A DNA stretch of 47,392 nt, taken from contig CAIOYY010000096.1 in the NCBI GenBank assembly GCA_903862715.1, positions 1 through 47,392 of the forward strand, written 5' to 3'. Origin of the DNA: an uncultured Alphaproteobacteria bacterium. GTDB taxonomy: Bacteria > Pseudomonadota > Alphaproteobacteria > Micropepsales > Micropepsaceae. The stretch's first letter is position 1. Each line of letters starts with the position of its first letter. The position numbers and the translations under genes are program-made. A model generated the notes under the pieces. It saw only the letters and a program-made list of their open reading frames with translations. It was not told where the DNA came from and did no database searches. Shown piece by piece: positions 25,493-35,630 of the stretch.

Positions 25493-25948
25493 ATGAGCAA
25501 AGTCTCGATTCTGACGGTTACCGCCCTGGCGCTCCTTCTCAGCGCCTGCGGTCAGGACGCGCCCGTGCCGGCGGACCCTGGTGCAGAAGCCGAAGCTGTT
25601 CCCGCGCCTCCCACCGAAATTCCCGCCAATACCGAAGTGCCGGTGCAGCGCGTCGAAAGCGTGATGATCACGCGTCCCGATGATCACCCGAACGCCGTCG
25701 TCATCATGGTAGCCGGTAGTGTGACGTCCGATGGCTGGACCGAAGCACGTCTCGTGCCTGCCGCCACCGAACCTAGCGCCACAATGCGCAGCTTTCAGTT
25801 CGTCGCGACGTCGCCCGAACATGCCGATGCCGCAGCGCAGCCCCGCCCCATCGAGGCGCGCGTCGAGTTCGACCCATTCCCCGAAGGCGTCGAGACCATA
25901 CGCTTCGTCTCGGCGACCAACGAATTGATGGCGATTGTCGGCTATTAG
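25493..25948 (+). CDS. lipoprotein of unknown function, 151 aa
   Basis: A 151-aa lipoprotein (lipobox LSAC, Cys19) with a Pro/Glu/Ala linker to about residue 50, then a beta-rich domain with AVVIMVAGSVTSDGWTEARL in the middle. No family recognised. It converges with pleD (26 bp gap). The ribosome site is weak. Confidence 0.7.
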   Translation: MSKVSILTVTALALLLSACGQDAPVPADPGAEAEAVPAPPTEIPANTEVPVQRVESVMITRPDDHPNAVVIMVAGSVTSDGWTEARLVPAATEPSATMRSFQFVATSPEHADAAAQPRPIEARVEFDPFPEGVETIRFVSATNELMAIVGY

Positions 25949-25973
25949 GTTTTGAACGAACCGATGACGCGCG

Positions 25974-27344
<1,371 letters not shown>

Positions 27345-27356
27345 GGTGTTACCGGA

Positions 27357-27731
27357 TCAGGCGAGAAATTTGCGGACGGTCTCAAGGAAATGCGTCACGG
27401 ATATCGGCTTTGAGATATAAGCCTCGCACCCGCCATCACGAATGATTTCTTCGTCGCCCTTCATGGCGAAAGCGGTCACGGCCACCACCGGAATGCGGTT
27501 GAGCGTTTCGTCTTCCTTCAGCCATTTTGTGACTTCGAGCCCGGACACTTCGGGCAGCTGGATGTCCATCAGGATAAGGTCGGGATGGTGCTCGCGCGCA
27601 ATGTCGAGCGCCTCCATGCCGTCCTTGGTCTGGAGAATATTATACCCGTTCGCGTCGAGCAGATCGTGAAAGAGCTTCATATTGAGCTCATTGTCTTCCA
27701 CGATCAGTACGGTCTTGGCCTTGGCGTCCAT
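27357..27731 (-). CDS. divK: single-domain response regulator DivK
   Basis: A 124-aa receiver protein that in Caulobacter-like bacteria connects the kinases DivJ/PleC to polarity and CtrA control. Acidic pocket E12-D13, phospho-acceptor Asp56 in LILMDIQLP, Thr86 in AVTAFAM and Lys108 in ISKPI. First gene of the divK-pleD operon; the divergent gene across a 155-bp gap is DUF3572, a common neighbour. Confidence 0.94.
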   Translation of the reverse strand: MDAKAKTVLIVEDNELNMKLFHDLLDANGYNILQTKDGMEALDIAREHHPDLILMDIQLPEVSGLEVTKWLKEDETLNRIPVVAVTAFAMKGDEEIIRDGGCEAYISKPISVTHFLETVRKFLA

Positions 27732-27886
27732 TCTTTTTCTCCAACCCCACCGACTTCGAAATGTGCCTGTTCGTTCTTGTTCTCAGAACCCATTGCGGTT
27801 AACAAAATCTTGCAGGAATTCACGGGCGGCACATCCCGTCCTCTGATGGTGAACATTATGCTTTATGTATTAACGCTCGATTGACG

Positions 27887-28156
27887 ATGGACGTCTCCGC
27901 CGCCGAAATCCTCGCATTGAAAGCCCTCAGCTGGGCAGCATCCGGTGAGGCTTTACCTCGGTTTCTGGGCGCGAGCGGCATCGAAATCGACGATCTCAGG
28001 GACCGCGCGGGCGACCCGGAACTCCTCGCCGCGATGCTCGATTTCCTGCTGACAGACGATTCTCTCGTGACCGAATTCTGCGCGGCGGAGGACATATCCT
28101 TACGGGACATCCACGACGCACGGCGCGCTTTGCCGGGCGCGGTTCTGGAACCGTGA
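27887..28156 (+). CDS. DUF3572 family protein
   Basis: An 89-aa helical cytoplasmic protein of the DUF3572 family (A-E-I-L-A-L-K-A-L-x-W, RFLGASGIEIDDLR, LLAAMLDFLLTDDSLVTEF). Function unknown, usually found beside divK in alphaproteobacteria. The start is ATG 27887; TTG 27881 is in frame six bases earlier. Its stop codon overlaps the GTG of the next gene (GTGA). Confidence 0.87.
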   Translation: MDVSAAEILALKALSWAASGEALPRFLGASGIEIDDLRDRAGDPELLAAMLDFLLTDDSLVTEFCAAEDISLRDIHDARRALPGAVLEP

Positions 28157-29076
28157 GCCTCATGCCGCCGGGCAATTTGCGGATCGGTATCGATCTCGGC
28201 GGCACAAAGCTCGAAATTGCCGCGCTGGCCCGCAACGGGGAAATGCTTCTGCGCGAACGCGTTCCTGCGCCGCAGGGCGATTACGCGGCGACACTCAAAG
28301 CCATAAGCGACCTCATCGCCCTGGCGGAGAAAAAACTCGGCGAGACAGCCAGTATCGGGATTGCGATGCCCGGCGCACTCAGCCGTGCGAGCGGTCTCGT
28401 CAAAAACGCGAACTCCGTCTGGCTTAATGGACAGCCTTTCGACCGCGATCTGGAAGAACTGCTTGGACGTAAAATCCGCATCGCCAATGATGCCGATTGC
28501 TTCGCGCTGTCCGAAGCGAAGGATGGCGCGGGCGCGGGGCACAAAACCGTCTTCGGCGTCATTCTGGGCACGGGTGTCGGCGGCGGCATCGTCGTGAGCG
28601 GAAGCGCGTTAAGCGGCCCCAACGCGATTGCGGGCGAATGGGGCCATAACGCCCTGCCCGCACCCATGGATGATGAACGTCCGGGACCGCTCTGCTATTG
28701 CGGCCGGCGCGGCTGCATCGAAACCTTTCTCTCGGGCCCCGGCCTTGCCGCGGATCACGCGCAGCGGAACGGCGAAACCCTTGCCGCCATCGATATCGCC
28801 GCACGAGCCGAAACAGGCGATCCCGCCGCCTCGCAAACCATGGCGCGCTACTACGACCGCTTGGCGCGGGCTTTGGCAGGCGTCATCAATCTTCTCGATC
28901 CGGACGCCATTGTGCTGGGCGGCGGGCTATCGAACATCGCGGGTCTGTACCGCGAAATTCCAAAGCGTCTTGCCGCCTATGTGTTTTCGGATGTCTGCAC
29001 GACGCCCGTTCTCAGGAATCATCACGGCGATTCGTCGGGTGTGCGCGGCGCGGCCTGGCTGTGGAATGACGCCTAG
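28153..29076 (+). CDS. ROK-family sugar kinase (fructokinase/Mak-like)
   Basis: Phosphorylates a hexose with ATP. The 307-aa protein has the ATP-binding DLGGTK (14-19), the NDADCFALSE segment, the ROK signature near 130 (GTGVGGGIVVSG), GEWGHNALP, and the zinc site C-Y-C-G-R-R-G-C-I-E-T. GPLCYCGRRGCIETFLSGP is typical of fructokinase/NagK-like ROK enzymes; the exact sugar is not decided. It begins with GTG overlapping the DUF3572 stop and ends tail-to-tail with aguA. Confidence 0.88.
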   Translation: MSLMPPGNLRIGIDLGGTKLEIAALARNGEMLLRERVPAPQGDYAATLKAISDLIALAEKKLGETASIGIAMPGALSRASGLVKNANSVWLNGQPFDRDLEELLGRKIRIANDADCFALSEAKDGAGAGHKTVFGVILGTGVGGGIVVSGSALSGPNAIAGEWGHNALPAPMDDERPGPLCYCGRRGCIETFLSGPGLAADHAQRNGETLAAIDIAARAETGDPAASQTMARYYDRLARALAGVINLLDPDAIVLGGGLSNIAGLYREIPKRLAAYVFSDVCTTPVLRNHHGDSSGVRGAAWLWNDA

Positions 29077-30122
29077 ACCTGCGGCTCCTGCTGCGTGATG
29101 CAATGAATGCCGCCGCCGCCCTCAACGATATCCAGCGCGTCGATCTGCACCATGTCGCGTTGCGGGAAACAATCAGCCAGCACCGAGCGCGCCGCCTCAT
29201 CATTCGGATCGTCGAAGGCAGGAATGATGACCGCGCCATTCGGCAGATAAAAATTCACATAGCTCGCGGGAAGCTTGCCACCGCGCCACGAGGCACGCGG
29301 ATGTTTCGGTTGCGGCAATTCCACGATTTCCAAGTTACGCCCTTCGGCATCGCGTGCCGCCTTCAACCGGCGCAGCGCCTCACGCGCAGGAAGAAAATCC
29401 GGGTCGCTGCGCGAAGCCGGCATGCCGATAATCACGCGACCAGGCGCAGCGAAACAGGCGATATTGTCGATATGCCCGTCCGTTTCATGGTCGGAGAAAC
29501 CTGACCCAAGCCAGAGGACGGTGCGCGCGCCCAAATATAGCCGCAGCGTTTCCTCAATCTCCTCCTTGGAAAGATCCGGATTGCGGTTCGGATTGAGCAG
29601 GCATTGCTCGGTCGTCATCACGGTGCCCCGCCCGTCCGAATGCAGCGCGCCGCCTTCCGCGACCAGGGTTGCCTCATAGAATTTCGCCCCGGCCAGCGTC
29701 AGCACCCGGGAAGCGAAATTTTTATCATTCGTATACGGAGCATATTTGCCGCCCCAGCCGTTGAACTGCCACTGAATGCCCGACAGCATGCCCGCGCCAT
29801 TGCTGAGGAAGGTGGGGCCGATGTCGCGCGCCCAGGAATCGTCCAGCGCGGCTTCGATCAATTGAACCTTGCCGCCGGTGGAAAGACGCGCTTCGGCCAT
29901 GTCGGCAGCTTTCGCCACCAGCGCCACGGGTTCGAACGCCGCAATGGCGCGTGCGACTAGGGCGACCGCCTGTTTCGCCGCGAACAGACGCTCGCCATCG
30001 CCGAAAGGTTCCACGCTTGCCGGCCAGCACATCCAGGTGCGCCGGTGCGGCTCCCATTCGGCGGGCATGAAGAAACCGTCCTGCACGGGCAGAGGCGACG
30101 CGGCATCGCATGGCTTTGTCAT
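29073..30122 (-). CDS. aguA: agmatine deiminase
   Basis: Converts agmatine to N-carbamoylputrescine and ammonia in polyamine synthesis or agmatine use. The 349-aa protein has FFMPAEWEPHRRTWMCWP at the start, DDSWARDIGPTF, EGGALHSDGRGT, the GHIDN active-site segment and the catalytic Cys341 in GGGGIHC. The length fits the family. No carbamoylputrescine amidohydrolase (aguB) is in the window. A CTAG at 29073-29076 supplies stop codons to both this gene and the convergent ROK kinase. Confidence 0.95.
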   Translation of the reverse strand: MTKPCDAASPLPVQDGFFMPAEWEPHRRTWMCWPASVEPFGDGERLFAAKQAVALVARAIAAFEPVALVAKAADMAEARLSTGGKVQLIEAALDDSWARDIGPTFLSNGAGMLSGIQWQFNGWGGKYAPYTNDKNFASRVLTLAGAKFYEATLVAEGGALHSDGRGTVMTTEQCLLNPNRNPDLSKEEIEETLRLYLGARTVLWLGSGFSDHETDGHIDNIACFAAPGRVIIGMPASRSDPDFLPAREALRRLKAARDAEGRNLEIVELPQPKHPRASWRGGKLPASYVNFYLPNGAVIIPAFDDPNDEAARSVLADCFPQRDMVQIDALDIVEGGGGIHCITQQEPQV

Positions 30123-30225
30123 GGCCTCACCCTAACCGTCTTGCAGCATCTTGGGGAGCCCCCTCGCGCGTCGCGCGCGCGCGCGTTACGCTCGCATCCG
30201 ACATGACTCTTAGAAATGGTGATCC

Positions 30226-30696
30226 ATGAGCGGACGCATTGCCGCGCGGTTGAAAGAACTGGGCCTGACGCTGCCCAAAAGCCCCATCCCGGTTGCGAAT
30301 TATGTTCCCTACGTCAAAACGGGAAACCTCATTTTCGTTTCGGGACAGATTCCGGCGGTGCCGGGCGAGCCGCCGCGTTATGTCGGCATCGTCGGAACGG
30401 ACATCAGCGCGGAGGACGCAAAGGCCGCCGCGCGCCTCGCCGCCATCAACGTGCTCGCGGTGCTCGACACCGCGCTGAACGGCAATCTCGATCAGGTTAC
30501 GCGAGTCGTCAAACTCACCGGCTTCGTCAATGCCGCTCCCGGCTTCACCGCGCATCCCGAAATCGTCAATGGCGCGTCCGATCTGTTTGTCGAAGTGTTC
30601 GGCGATGACGGACGGCACGCGCGCGCCGCCGTGGGCGCAGGCTCCCTCCCGCGCAATGTCGCGGTCGAAATCGATGCCGTGTTCGAGGTGATGTGA
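30226..30696 (+). CDS. RidA (YjgF/UK114) family protein
   Basis: A 156-aa member of the RidA family, which hydrolyses reactive enamine/imine intermediates from PLP enzymes. FVSGQIPA and the long helix AKAAARLAAINVLAVLD match the family, which usually ends in an Arg-directed pocket near GHARAAVGAGSLP. It is translationally coupled by a GTGA overlap with the downstream FemAB-like gene. Confidence 0.9.
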   Translation: MSGRIAARLKELGLTLPKSPIPVANYVPYVKTGNLIFVSGQIPAVPGEPPRYVGIVGTDISAEDAKAAARLAAINVLAVLDTALNGNLDQVTRVVKLTGFVNAAPGFTAHPEIVNGASDLFVEVFGDDGRHARAAVGAGSLPRNVAVEIDAVFEVM

Positions 30697-31856
30697 CGGA
30701 CTATCGGGCAAAGCTGACCGGCCCTGCCGCCGCAACGCCGCAGGCCGTCTGGGACGCACTGGCGAATCCGGAAGGCGCGGCGCTTGCCCATCCCTTCACG
30801 CGTCATGCCTTCTTTGCTGCGCTTGAAGAGTCCGGCTCCGCCTCCAGCGAAACCGGCTGGACGCCGCTCCATCTTCTGCTCGAACGCGACGGCGTGCCCA
30901 CCGGCCTTCTGCCGCTCTATCAGAAGACGCATTCCTATGGCGAATATGTTTTCGATCACGCCTGGGCTGATGCCTTTTCGCGCGCGGGCGGCGACTATTA
31001 CCCCAAGCTTCAGGCCTCCGTTCCCTTTACGCCGGTGCCCGGTCGCCGTTTTCTCGTTGCGGCAGGTGAGGACAAGGGCGCCGCCACAAGCGGGCTGCTT
31101 GCTGCCGGTATCGAACTGACGTCACAGGCCGCAGCGTCATCGCTGCACATCACCTTCCTGTCGGAAGACGAATGGCGGCGCGCGGGTGATGCCGGCTTTC
31201 TCCTGCGCAAAGATCAGCAATTCCATTGGGAGAACCGTGGCTACACGTCTTTCGATGATTTTCTCGGCGATCTCGCCTCCGCCAAGCGCAAAAACTTGCG
31301 CAAGGAGCGTGCCGCTGTCGCCGCGGACGGCGTCACCTTCGAATGGCTGACGGGAAGCGATCTCACCGAGAGCGTTTGGGACGCCTTCTTCGAATGCTAC
31401 ACGGTGACGGGCAGCCGCAAATGGAACGATCCCTATCTGACGCGCGAATTCTTCAGCCTCATCGGGGCGAGCATGGGCGAGCAGATTCTTCTCATCATGG
31501 CGAAACTGGACGGCCGTTACATCGCGGGCGCGCTCAATTTCTTTGATGGCGACACCCTCTATGGCCGCAATTGGGGCTGTGTCGGCCATGTGCCCTTTCT
31601 GCATTTCGAGGCCTGTTACTATCAGGCGATTGATGCCGCGCTCGCCAAAGGCATTGCCCGAGTCGAAGCGGGCGCACAGGGCGGACATAAACTTTTGCGC
31701 GGCTACATGCCGACGCCTACCTATTCGGCGCATTACATCCTGCACGAAGGATTGCGCCATGCAATTGCCGATTACCTGAAGCGCGAGCGTGCGGCCGTCA
31801 CGTCGCACATCGCCGAGCTGAAGGATCTCGCGCCCTTTCGCAAATCTGATCCGTAA
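30693..31856 (+). CDS. FemAB-like acyltransferase (DUF482/PF04339)
   Basis: A 387-aa protein of the FemAB-like, GNAT-related group (COG3146), thought to be in peptidoglycan or aminoacyl transfer. Conserved pieces visible: HPFTRHAFFAALEESGS, LPLYQKTHSYGEYVFDHAWADAF, FHWENRGYTSFDDFL, SAKRKNLRKER and RNWGCVGHVPFLHFEACYYQAI, and a late QGGHKLLRGYMPTPTYSAH. The reaction is not shown for this family. Starts with GTG coupled to ridA. Confidence 0.86.
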   Translation: MTDYRAKLTGPAAATPQAVWDALANPEGAALAHPFTRHAFFAALEESGSASSETGWTPLHLLLERDGVPTGLLPLYQKTHSYGEYVFDHAWADAFSRAGGDYYPKLQASVPFTPVPGRRFLVAAGEDKGAATSGLLAAGIELTSQAAASSLHITFLSEDEWRRAGDAGFLLRKDQQFHWENRGYTSFDDFLGDLASAKRKNLRKERAAVAADGVTFEWLTGSDLTESVWDAFFECYTVTGSRKWNDPYLTREFFSLIGASMGEQILLIMAKLDGRYIAGALNFFDGDTLYGRNWGCVGHVPFLHFEACYYQAIDAALAKGIARVEAGAQGGHKLLRGYMPTPTYSAHYILHEGLRHAIADYLKRERAAVTSHIAELKDLAPFRKSDP

Positions 31857-32017
31857 TCCTCAGCGGCGTCAGCACGCGAAACAATCAAGCGAAGCCTCGA
31901 CATCTCCGAGCTACGGCATTGCGCATCGTTAATGCGGGTTCCCGGAACGCATGACACACGCGCCCGTTCCAAGCGCGTGGGGAAAACAAAAAGCATTTCC
32001 GTTTGGAGGAATATCCT

Positions 32018-32251
32018 ATGTTGAAACATCTTACTTTTGTCGCCGCGCTTATGCTCCCGGTTGCCGCCTTCGCACAGGCCGCCGATGCCGACATTTTCTC
32101 GACGCTTGACGCGAATGCCGATGGCGCCGTGACGATGGAGGAAGCGCAGGCGGATCAAATGGTGGTGCAGGGCTTCACCGCTGCCGACGTTAATCAGGAT
32201 GGAAACTTGAGTGCCGAAGAATATGAAGCGGCATTCGGTACACAGGGTTAA
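32018..32251 (+). CDS. exported EF-hand protein, 77 aa
   Basis: A 77-aa periplasmic protein: signal peptide to about residue 20 (AFA|QA), then two EF-hand loops, DANADGAVTMEE and DVNQDGNLSAEE, each with Asp/Asn at positions 1, 3 and 5 and Glu at 12, so it should bind Ca2+. ATG 32018 follows GGAGGAATAT. A paralogue lies 65 bp downstream. Confidence 0.84.
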   Translation: MLKHLTFVAALMLPVAAFAQAADADIFSTLDANADGAVTMEEAQADQMVVQGFTAADVNQDGNLSAEEYEAAFGTQG

Positions 32252-32263
32252 CACCCGAAATCA

Positions 32264-32299
32264 GTGAATCGTCCGTTGCGAGAGCACCGGGCGATTCGC
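32264..32299 (+). terminator. hairpin between the two EF-hand genes
   Basis: GAATCGTCCG (32266-32275) pairs with CGGGCGATTC (32288-32297), one G-U pair, with a 12-nt loop. There is no T-tract, so it may attenuate or stabilise rather than terminate. Confidence 0.45.
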
Positions 32300-32316
32300 T
32301 CCTTTCGGAGTTCATC

Positions 32317-32592
32317 ATGAAAACGCCCACGCTTTCGGTTACCTTATTCTTCCTTGCGGTTAACGCCCGGGCGCAGCAGACACCATCCGTTGAGGATGCA
32401 TTCACCATTCTCGATGCCAATCGCGATGGCGAGGTCAGCATCCAGGAAACACAGGTGGATGACGCGATTGCGGCGCGATTCGCCGAGGCGGACGCAGATA
32501 ATAGCGGCTTTCTTGATTCGGATGAGTTTGCGGCGACATTTGCGGCGCAGATCGAGTCGCCGACTGAGTCGCAGAAATCGCCCGTTCATTAG
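32317..32592 (+). CDS. exported EF-hand protein, 91 aa
   Basis: A 91-aa exported protein with a signal peptide to about residue 19 (ARA|QQ) and two EF-hand loops, DANRDGEVSIQE and DADNSGFLDSDE, then a Ser/Thr-rich tail. It shares architecture with the preceding 77-aa protein, indicating a local duplication. ATG 32317 follows CGGAG. Confidence 0.82.
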   Translation: MKTPTLSVTLFFLAVNARAQQTPSVEDAFTILDANRDGEVSIQETQVDDAIAARFAEADADNSGFLDSDEFAATFAAQIESPTESQKSPVH

Positions 32593-32718
32593 CAATCCCG
32601 AACGTTAACGAACCTCTGCGGTGGCGCGTTCGCAAGCTGCGCGTTAACAGGATTTTTTTCGCTTGTTTCAATTCAACACAATGCATTTCGCGATTTAAAC
32701 GAAGCGCAAACCTTTATT

Positions 32719-32734
32719 CGCGCATTAATGCGCG
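32719..32734. promoter_or_regulatory. 16-bp perfect palindrome
   Basis: CGCGCATTAATGCGCG reads the same on both strands, in an AT-richer stretch 111 bp before the gene at 32845. It may be an operator; no matching factor is identified. Confidence 0.35.
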
Positions 32735-32844
32735 CAGCGCAGAAATCGTTTTGCCGATTAATCGAATCTTCATAGCGTCCGGTCCAGTTTGGTGCTCGCG
32801 GACTACCGGGAAAAAGCACGGTATTCGGAACAGGGGAATTTAAG

Positions 32845-33303
32845 ATGCCAATCGATCCGGTGCTCGTACTAGCCGAAGAATTGCGCAGCACGGAAGTCAC
32901 ATTGCAGACCGCCTGTGACGGCAAAGAGCGCGAAACCTTTACCCAGCTTATGGCGAAAACGATCTCGCTCTATCGCGAGCTATTCGAGACCGTACCGACC
33001 AGCGCCATCGGCGCGGGCGAACTGGTGCGTATTGCAGCGCGCCATCTTCCGATCTCCGACGCCACATATGCCGCGCAGATGCGCCAGATTGCGGATCGCC
33101 TTGGAGCTGGCGCGCGGGTGCATACCGATCTCATCTGGCTGCGTGCGATGGCGCAGGCGCTTGATGGGGGGCTCTGCGGTGATGACGGCCTCAAAGCGGG
33201 CGCGTTGCTGCATCTCGCGATTCGCGGCGCCGCGCAGCCGATCCTCGTCTTCCGCGCGGTAGAACCCTGCGACGTGACATTCGCCAGAATAGCCGCCGAA
33301 TAG
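32845..33303 (+). CDS. cytoplasmic helical protein of unknown function
   Basis: A 152-aa soluble protein, mostly helical, with no membrane or signal segment and three Cys (ACDGKE, GLCGDD, EPCDVTF). I do not recognise the family. ATG follows AGGGGAA. The leader is AT-rich compared with neighbours and carries a palindrome, so the gene may have specific regulation. Confidence 0.66.
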   Translation: MPIDPVLVLAEELRSTEVTLQTACDGKERETFTQLMAKTISLYRELFETVPTSAIGAGELVRIAARHLPISDATYAAQMRQIADRLGAGARVHTDLIWLRAMAQALDGGLCGDDGLKAGALLHLAIRGAAQPILVFRAVEPCDVTFARIAAE

Positions 33304-33391
33304 ACCCATGCCAGGTCTCGCCGAAACGCCTCTTCGCAAAGAAGGGCGCGCGCGATAGGTTCCTCCGCTGCAGTCCCCGCAAGAGGAACGA

Positions 33392-33811
33392 ATGGCTTAC
33401 GATTCCGGCAACATCTTCGCCAAAATCCTTCGGGGGGAAATCCCTTCGGTCAAAGTCTATGAGGACGAGCACGCGCTCGCCTTCATGGATGTGATGCCAC
33501 AGGCGGACGGCCACACGCTGGTCATCCCGAAGGAAAACGCCGAGACGATTTTCGATCTCTCCCCTGAGGGCGCGGCCCATCTCATCCAGCTGACGCAGAA
33601 AATAGCGCGCGCGGTGAAAGCGGGTATGGCGGCGGAGGGCATCACGCTGATGCAGTTCAACGGTGCGGCGGCCGGGCAGACCGTACCGCATATTCATTTT
33701 CATATTCTGCCGCGCTGGGAGGGCGTCGCCTTGCGCCGTCATGGCGGCGGCATGGAAAACGCCGACAAGCTCAAAGGTTTCGCCGATCGCATCCAGGCGG
33801 CGCTCGGCTGA
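33392..33811 (+). CDS. HIT family protein
   Basis: A 139-aa histidine-triad nucleotide hydrolase/transferase. The triad is H100-I-H102-F-H104 followed by ILPRWEG, with the N-terminal NIFAKILRGEIP typical of Hint-type proteins. These cleave nucleoside phosphoramidates; the cellular substrate is uncertain. ATG preceded by AGAGGAA. Confidence 0.93.
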   Translation: MAYDSGNIFAKILRGEIPSVKVYEDEHALAFMDVMPQADGHTLVIPKENAETIFDLSPEGAAHLIQLTQKIARAVKAGMAAEGITLMQFNGAAAGQTVPHIHFHILPRWEGVALRRHGGGMENADKLKGFADRIQAALG

Positions 33812-33882
33812 CCTTTCTCGCTCCCTGCGACCCTCTCGCCGCTCACGCGTTATTACCGTGCAGCCTTGGCTGAAGGTCGAAC

Positions 33883-34569
33883 ATGTTCGGGACGGTGGCG
33901 GTTCTTCTCTACCCGTTCGGCGTGGCGGTCGCGCTGTATGAAGACACGCCTCGCATTCCGCCGAACTGGGTACCTTGGGCGACCCCTGCCCTCGACGAAG
34001 ACCCGACCTGGTTGGCCAAATATCAGATCAGCCGCCTGCATGGTGATGCCGATCTCTGCTTCGCGGCGCTCGACGGTTCCCACCTGGAATATAACCGCCT
34101 CGACGACCGGCCGATGGATAATGGCTGCGGCGTGACCGCCCGCACCGAAATCCTCCAATCCAACATTCCCTACAGCGCGGGCTTCGAGAGCCCTTGTGCC
34201 CTCGCCGCAGGGCTGTACTGGTATGAGCAGCGCTTGAACGTCATCGCCGAAGAACATCTGGGCTCCAGCGTCGCGCGCATCGAACATTTCGGTACCTATT
34301 CCTGCCGCAATATCTATGGCCGCGAGAATGCGCGACGTAGCGCCCATGCTTTGGCCGAAGCCATCGACATCGCCGGGTTCCGCCTGATGGACGGCACGGA
34401 AATCTCCGTGCTCCGCGACTGGGATGACAAAGGCCCCAAGGGACTGTTCCTTCAGGCGGCGCGCGACGAGGCCTGCCGCTTCTTCGGGCCGGTTTTATCC
34501 CCCGATTACAACGCCGCCCACGCCAATCATTTTCATCTGGAATTGGGCAGCTTCGGCCTCTGCCGGTAA
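33883..34569 (+). CDS. extensin-like family protein (cell-wall peptidase fold)
   Basis: A 228-aa protein with a hydrophobic N-terminus (about residues 2-18, a signal anchor) and the extensin-like C-terminal domain of bacteria (PF06904): NGCGVTARTEI, HFGTYSCRNIYGRENARRSAH, and the C-terminal DYNAAHANHFHLELG. These resemble D,D-peptidase-type metal sites (His/Asp residues) but activity is unproven. Start at ATG 33883 after GAAGG. Next to the histidine phosphatase gene. Confidence 0.86.
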   Translation: MFGTVAVLLYPFGVAVALYEDTPRIPPNWVPWATPALDEDPTWLAKYQISRLHGDADLCFAALDGSHLEYNRLDDRPMDNGCGVTARTEILQSNIPYSAGFESPCALAAGLYWYEQRLNVIAEEHLGSSVARIEHFGTYSCRNIYGRENARRSAHALAEAIDIAGFRLMDGTEISVLRDWDDKGPKGLFLQAARDEACRFFGPVLSPDYNAAHANHFHLELGSFGLCR

Positions 34570-34620
34570 GGTGAAGCGTCGTGGCTTGAAACCGGCCCGC
34601 CTATTGCGCGACAAAGACCC

Positions 34621-35274
34621 ATGAACCTCTTCTCTGGAAAATTCACCCGCCGCGAATATCTGGCCGCCTGGGCCGGGCTCTGCGCCATGGCGATCATCCC
34701 GCGCTTTCTATCGGGCGAGGCTTTCGCGCAGGCCGACCCGGAAGAACTGATCGCGGCGATGCGCGAAGGCGGCAAGGTTGTTTTCCTGCGTCACGCCGCG
34801 ACCAATGCCGAAGAAATCGACACCGGCATCCTCGATAACCGCGCGGGCCAACGCAATCTCTCAAGCGAAGGCATCGAACAGGCGAAGGCGCTGGGGGATG
34901 CCTTCCGCACGTCCGGCATTTCCTTCACCCGCATTCTCGCCAGCCCTGTGTTTCGCGCACGCGACACAGGCGAGCTTGCCTTCGGGGCGGAAAATATCGA
35001 GGTCACGATGGATCTCGTCGCCGACGAATATGCTGGGCCGCATTTGCAGGCGATGATCGAGGCGACGAAACAATATCTCGCAACGCCCGTCGAGGGCGGC
35101 AATCTTCTGCTGATCGGGCACCGCACGCCGCTGCAGATGGTAACGGGTCAGGGCTTTCCTGATGCCATTCTGCCCGAAGGCGCAATGGCGGTGTTCCAAC
35201 CGAATGGCGAGGACGCGACGCTCCTCGGTACGCTGACGGCGGAGGAATTCGCGGCGGCCGTGGCGGCGCCTTAA
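34621..35274 (+). CDS. exported histidine phosphatase family protein
   Basis: A 217-aa histidine phosphatase with catalytic R57-H58 in VVFLRHAATN and a second His in LLIGHRTPL. The N-terminus has a twin-arginine-like motif (T-R10-R11-E-Y-L) and a hydrophobic core ending AFA|QA, so it may be exported by Tat. Substrate unknown. It follows the extensin-like gene by 51 bp and may share its transcript. Confidence 0.86.
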   Translation: MNLFSGKFTRREYLAAWAGLCAMAIIPRFLSGEAFAQADPEELIAAMREGGKVVFLRHAATNAEEIDTGILDNRAGQRNLSSEGIEQAKALGDAFRTSGISFTRILASPVFRARDTGELAFGAENIEVTMDLVADEYAGPHLQAMIEATKQYLATPVEGGNLLLIGHRTPLQMVTGQGFPDAILPEGAMAVFQPNGEDATLLGTLTAEEFAAAVAAP

Positions 35275-35630
35275 TACACTCGGCCGCAAATCGTTGCAGA
35301 TGAAACCAGTCACCCGCCACGCGCACATAACGCGCGCCACAAGATGAGACTGCCTGTTTTTTGGCGCTGCCACGCGGAATTTTTCGCCGTACGCCTCCGT
35401 TTCAGGGAAAAAAGAAGCGCGTTTCACGCTTCCGACTACTTCTGCGGGGACAGTTCTGACATAGCTGCAGGGCAATATAGATTTTGCACTACGTCTGGGG
35501 GGCCAGCCGAACATGCAATGCCTGCCGCACCGGCTTCGCCGACACGCCGTATGGCACGTCATGCTGCTTTCCTCCCCCTCCCCCTCGCCTTTCCACCCGC
35601 ACAAGCGCGGCATCGCCATGGAGTTGAGCA
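35275..35630. other. intergenic region without a supported gene
   Basis: The 356 bp contain an open frame of 96 codons (35344-35634) with atypical Cys/Arg-rich composition and no ribosome site, so I do not call it. The promoter of the next lipoprotein should lie here; no clear boxes are seen. Confidence 0.5.

Noticed and set aside
27870..27884. CtrA-like TTAA-N7-TTGA before the DUF3572 gene
   Set aside because: One mismatch from consensus and placed at the start codon itself; half-sites of this kind occur several times in AT-rich gaps, so the evidence is too weak.
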